From assembly GCA_030835125.1 (NCBI GenBank), contig JAUQWM010000051.1, positions 1 through 64,000 of the forward strand: DNA of 64,000 nucleotides. Reading direction: 5' to 3'. Positions 60,751 to 64,000 of this stretch are shown piece by piece. Below the pieces are notes generated by a model. The model saw only the letters and a program-made list of their open reading frames with translations. It was not told where the DNA came from and made no database searches. The DNA is from Gemmatimonadaceae bacterium (GTDB lineage: Bacteria > Gemmatimonadota > Gemmatimonadetes > Gemmatimonadales > Gemmatimonadaceae). Each line of letters opens with the position of its first letter. Within the stretch, counting starts at the first letter, position 1. A program made the translations under genes and the position numbers.

Positions 60751-61542
60751 TCACGGCATCGTGTACGTCGTGGAACGGATTTCACCGCCCTCGTCCGCGT
60801 AGCTGACTCGCACCCACCCCCCAGGAGCGACAGCGACGGAGTCTAATCCCGGCGACTCCGAGTAGGATAACCGCAGAAGCGCCCTGAGTCTCCAAGGGGG
60901 GCAGGCTGGTGGCGGCACATCATCGCTTGCCACGCACAAGGGGCTGGAGAGGGAGTTGCCAACGCTCACAGTTTCTGGCTGAGACAACAGCCTCCTCATC
61001 GCCTCGGCCGTGGATTTGAGTCCCGGTGGTACCAAGATTGTGTACCGTGCTCGAACGCCGGGGTAAGGCCCGTTCAACGGGAGTGGGTCTGGCAGCACGA
61101 ATCGGTACGCGAATGAGCCGGTCACGAGCCGCGACAAGGACGCGATTCGACTGTCAGTGAGCGGAACGTCTGTCAGGAGCACCACGCTGTCGCACAGGTA
61201 CCATTCGTACTCGTGTTGCCACCAAGGCGACCCCCCCGACTCTAGGGGACTCAGGCACGATTCTGGTACCATGAGCACGGTGTCGCGCGTTCCGCGACTG
61301 CTCTCGACCATCAGAATCGATGGTCTCCACTCGAGACTAAACGATGAGTCAGGCACGTCGACCGTCACGTACAGCATGGACGAATCAGGATCTGCCACAT
61401 GCACGATACGAGGCGCCCCAAGCGCCATCGCCTGACGGGGCGTGGCGGGCGCTATCGGCGGCAATGCATCCGGACCGGTGGCCGACCTGCACTGCACGAG
61501 GACCAGAGCCGCCAACCCTAACGACTGTCGCAAGTAGCGCAA
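60751..61542 (-). CDS. Putative lipoprotein, intact paralogue of the IS-interrupted gene
   Basis: About 263 residues. The N-terminus has a hydrophobic stretch ending in LVLVQCRSATGPD (possible lipidation at Cys). The mature part has conserved blocks GAPRIVHVADPDSSMLYVTV, RYTILVPPG, QPETVSVG, ACPPWRLRALLR and GGWVRVSYADEGGE. I recognise no domain. The start is uncertain: TTG at 61542 is the first plausible codon near the signal peptide, and the frame is open to 61731. It precedes the S8 gene with 58 bp between, suggesting the two work together. Confidence 0.7.
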   Translation of the reverse strand: MRYLRQSLGLAALVLVQCRSATGPDALPPIAPATPRQAMALGAPRIVHVADPDSSMLYVTVDVPDSSFSLEWRPSILMVESSRGTRDTVLMVPESCLSPLESGGSPWWQHEYEWYLCDSVVLLTDVPLTDSRIASLSRLVTGSFAYRFVLPDPLPLNGPYPGVRARYTILVPPGLKSTAEAMRRLLSQPETVSVGNSLSSPLCVASDDVPPPACPPWRLRALLRLSYSESPGLDSVAVAPGGWVRVSYADEGGEIRSTTYTMP

Positions 61543-62002
61543 TCCGATGCTCGCCGTAATGTCTTTCCCAGTATACGTCGACGCCTGCCTCCGCACCAGA
61601 CGGGACGTATTTGGCAACGGGCCGCCTTTCGTCCGCGGTTTTGTGATTCGGGGAGCCCGCTCAATCGGAAAGGCACGCGCGCAAGCCGGGTCCCGACTGG
61701 ACGCGCCTTCTTGGGATCCGGCACATTGCATCGCCCCGCTGCCTAACGCCTTCCGCTCAGCGCGCCAAATGCCTCTGAGGGCACCCTTGCGGTTCGAGAC
61801 TCACGGCAGTGATGCGGAGCCTTTGGCACTGACAAAATAGCGCCGCCGCAATTTCAACCATAACGGGCTGCAGTCCGCTAGTTGACCGGATCGATTCGCT
61901 GAAGGGAGGCGCTTCCATCGCCTCTATACGCGTTTCTACTGTCCTAGGGAACAACAATTGCGCATGAACGCGCGTTCCCCAGAAGGGGCCGTACACTTCC
62001 AT
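61543..62002. other. Gap with no recognised gene
   Basis: About 460 bp between the paralogous lipoprotein and the pyrF remnant. Only short, family-less open frames are present. It includes one copy of the gcctaacgcc variant of the dispersed motif (near 61741). Possibly degraded accessory DNA. Confidence 0.5.
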
Positions 62003-62243
62003 CTCCGCCTCGATCATCGCCCGTCCGCAGAGCGGCTCGTCCGCCGAGCCCGTGGACCGTAGTCAGCGGTGCCCCGCCGGTCGCCGCGGAACGCGCGGCC
62101 GTCAGACCGCGTTTGGGATGTCGTGGACTTTAGTCGACGAAAGCTGTTTCCCTGCACCCCGCACAATGGCACGGCTCGCGTGAAGACTCCACGGCGCGAA
62201 AGGTGTCAGGGAGGTCAAGCATGACGATCGGGATCGGTGTCAT
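62003..62243 (-). pseudogene. Decayed pyrF remnant directly after pyrD
   Basis: Matches the 5' half of pyrF: start ATG at 62243 overlaps the pyrD stop (ATGA), then TPIPIVMLDLPDTFRA parallels the functional N-terminus, a deletion follows, then sequence for the FLDLKFHDIPN and GGRAMIEA regions is recognisable but frameshifted. A ~16-bp internal duplication is also visible. The 3' half is missing. This was the original position of pyrF. Confidence 0.85.
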
Positions 62244-63181
62244 GTGGGCCATTCGACCGAACCGGTCAGAGAGCCGACACTCGTCACCCCCCGCACCTCG
62301 CACCACGACGCCAGGTCGCGCAGCAGGCGTGGCGGCAGGCGCGGGTCCCGCATCGCCGCCGTCCCGACCGCGAAAGCCGTCGCCCCGGCCATCAGGTACT
62401 GCAGCGCATCGGTAGCACTCGCGATGCCCCCCACCCCGATGATTGGCGCCTTCGTCGCCCGGTATACCTTCCACGTCGCCAGCACCCCGATCGGCAGCAG
62501 GGCGCCGCCGCTCATCCCGCCCGTCCCGAAGCCTAACGCGGGCTTCCGTGCCTCCACGTCGACCAGCAGCCCGGGCATCGTGTTCACCAGCGTCAGCCCC
62601 GTCGCCCCCGCGTCCAGGGCCACCTGCGCCGCCCGCGCGATGTCCGGCAGCGCCGGCGACAGCTTCACGAACATCGGCCGCCGCGTCGCGGCCCGCGCCC
62701 GGCTCACCACCTCGCGCAGCGCCTCCGGGTCGGCGCCGAACTCCATGCCCCCGGCCCGCACGTTCGGACAGCTCACGTTCAGCTCATAGCCCGCGAAGCC
62801 CGCCGAGCCCTCCAGCCGCGCCACCACCTCGGCGAACTGCTCCACGCGGCTTCCTACCACGTTCACCAGGATCTTCGCGCGCTTCACGTGCGTCGCCAGC
62901 CACGGCAGGTGCTCATTCCGCACCGCATCCACGCCGGGATTGGCGAGCCCGATGGCGTTGAGCATCCCCGACGGGAACTCGGCCACCCGGGGCGCCGGAG
63001 CCCCGGCGCGCGGCTCCATACTCACCGCCTTGGTCACCAGGCCGCCGAGCCGCTCGAGGTCCATGACGCCCTCGAGCTCCCGGCCGTAGCCGGCGGTGCC
63101 CGAGGCGAGGAACAGCGGATTCTGGAGTGGGATCCCGGCCAGCTCGACGGCGAGTCGCGACGTCGGCCCGGGAGCGTTCAT
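62240..63181 (-). CDS. pyrD: Dihydroorotate dehydrogenase (class 1B catalytic subunit)
   Basis: A 313-residue flavoenzyme that oxidises dihydroorotate to orotate. The catalytic cysteine is in YELNVSCPNVRAGG (about residue 138), the substrate asparagines are in LNAIGLANPGVD, and the FMN-binding end reads IIGVGGIASATDALQYLMAGA. The class 1B type normally pairs with a PyrK electron-transfer subunit, which is not in the window. The ATG at 63181 overlaps the amidase stop (ATGA). Downstream its stop overlaps the start of a decayed pyrF. Confidence 0.96.
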   Translation of the reverse strand: MNAPGPTSRLAVELAGIPLQNPLFLASGTAGYGRELEGVMDLERLGGLVTKAVSMEPRAGAPAPRVAEFPSGMLNAIGLANPGVDAVRNEHLPWLATHVKRAKILVNVVGSRVEQFAEVVARLEGSAGFAGYELNVSCPNVRAGGMEFGADPEALREVVSRARAATRRPMFVKLSPALPDIARAAQVALDAGATGLTLVNTMPGLLVDVEARKPALGFGTGGMSGGALLPIGVLATWKVYRATKAPIIGVGGIASATDALQYLMAGATAFAVGTAAMRDPRLPPRLLRDLASWCEVRGVTSVGSLTGSVEWPT

Positions 63182-64000
63182 CGACCGCCGATCGTCGCGC
63201 CGCCGCGACGCGCGTAGTCGGTGAGGTACCTGCCCGTCGCGTCGGCGATCGCCACGGCCAGCTGTTGCTGCCCCTTGGCGCTGGCCAGCCAGGACGCCTC
63301 CGCCGCGTTGGTCCCGAAGCCGACCTCGACCAGCACCGCCGGCATGTGGGCCGCGATCAGGACCGCGAAGCCTGCCTGCTTCACCCCCCGGTCCAGGCCG
63401 GACGGGTGTACCGGCTTCAGGCCCGCCTGCACCGTCGCGGCGAATTCGCTCGACTCGCGGAGGTACAGGTTCTGGACCATGTCGTTGAGGAGGAACGAGA
63501 GCGGGTCGCCGGGCTCGGCGTCGACATCCAGGAATCGGTCCGCCTCGTTCTCCATTTCGGCCACGCGCCGTTCGTCCTCGGTCTTGGCGTCAGAGAGGAA
63601 ATATGTCTCGAAGCCACGCGCTGAACGAGGGTTCCGCCACCGGGGATTCGCCGCGTTCACGTGGATCGACAGGAAGAGCGTCGCGTTCGCATCGTTCGCG
63701 ATCTTCCCCCGGTCCCGCAGCGCGATGAGGGTGTCCTTGCTCCGCGTCATCAGGACGTCGATGCCGCGCGCCTTGAGCGCGTCCCGAACCCGCCGCGCCA
63801 GCGCCAGCGTGATGTCCGCCTCGTGAACCCTGGTCCGGGCCGTGGTGAGCCCGCTCATGCCACGGTCCGGCCCGCCATGGCCGGCATCCACCACCACCAG
63901 GGCCTTGTTGGCCGGATCGCGAACGGTCGAGCGCGCTTCGCCCGCCGCGCCGGAACCGGCAGGGGACCGTGAGCCATTGCCGGCTTCCTGCGTCGCAGGA
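63178..64000 (-). CDS. N-acetylmuramoyl-L-alanine amidase (AmiC type), 5' end outside window
   Basis: A Zn-dependent amidase_3 domain that cleaves the amide bond between the sugar chain and peptide of peptidoglycan, acting in septal splitting. Metal ligands are visible in VDAGHGGPD (His), RVHEADITL (Glu) and LFLSIHVNA (His), with the catalytic Glu in LVEVGFGTN. The reading frame continues past the right edge, so the N-terminus is missing (at least 270 residues seen, including a Ser/Gly/Pro-rich linker). It ends with an ATGA overlap onto pyrD. Confidence 0.93.
   Translation of the reverse strand, partial: PATQEAGNGSRSPAGSGAAGEARSTVRDPANKALVVVDAGHGGPDRGMSGLTTARTRVHEADITLALARRVRDALKARGIDVLMTRSKDTLIALRDRGKIANDANATLFLSIHVNAANPRWRNPRSARGFETYFLSDAKTEDERRVAEMENEADRFLDVDAEPGDPLSFLLNDMVQNLYLRESSEFAATVQAGLKPVHPSGLDRGVKQAGFAVLIAAHMPAVLVEVGFGTNAAEASWLASAKGQQQLAVAIADATGRYLTDYARRGGATIGGR

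Overview
The window is a GC-rich (roughly two-thirds G+C) chromosomal segment from a diderm bacterium. It carries LptD, BamD, a Tol-Pal system, a Tat translocase, a zinc-tailed SecA with a large insertion, and a DUF4321 protein. This gene set and style fit Gemmatimonadota (Gemmatimonadaceae-like); that is inference, because no rRNA marker is present. Almost every gene lies on the minus strand, and many neighbours overlap by ATGA or GTGA, so translational coupling is common. Only the heme A synthase gene and one sulfatase-superfamily gene are on the plus strand.

Layout by window coordinate (transcription of minus genes runs right to left). 1-11 kb: tatA, DUF4321, a polyprenyl diphosphate synthase, a 1,222-residue acidic TPR protein, and histidine utilisation genes hutI, hutU and hutH with a radical SAM gene between hutI and hutU. 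11-20.7 kb: an envelope block with lptD, tatC, cpoB, pal, tolB, tolA/tonB-like, tolR, tolQ and a sugar epimerase. 20.8-26.3 kb: a LysM protein, ssb, rimI, tsaB, tsaE, uvrB. 26.3-29.4 kb: a cyclic-nucleotide-domain histidine kinase coupled to a receiver/thioredoxin-reductase-like fusion. 29.5-38.6 kb: cox15, rel, radC, secA, nadD, bamD. 38.7-51.6 kb: nucleotide-sugar genes for UDP-xylose, UDP-2,3-diacetamido-glucuronate and a GDP-mannose dehydratase-like enzyme, interrupted by a sulfatase-like membrane protein and by carB. 51.7-55.1 kb: rpmJ-rpsM-rpsK-rpsD-rpoA-rplQ-rpmB. 55.2-64 kb: pyrF, pyrD and a cell-wall amidase, separated by an accessory stretch.

That accessory stretch (about 55.9-62.2 kb) holds an S8 protease, two paralogous putative lipoproteins, a 5'-truncated IS21-family element with a clean 5-bp target duplication inside one of the lipoprotein genes, and decayed fragments of pyrD and pyrF. 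The remnants show that pyrF once followed pyrD directly, with an ATGA overlap. The region was later rearranged by duplication and insertion.

Two DNA-level patterns cut across the genes. First, at least a dozen gene junctions carry tandem repeats whose period is always 7 bp although the unit sequence differs from site to site; some units supply start-proximal codons or stop codons of essential genes. Second, a 9-bp word, TCGTYAGGC, is strongly over-represented on both strands and in several reading frames. It forces codons expected to be rare at this GC content, including TTA leucine. These two patterns, and the Cys-less receiver/thioredoxin-reductase fusion, are the most interesting items here.
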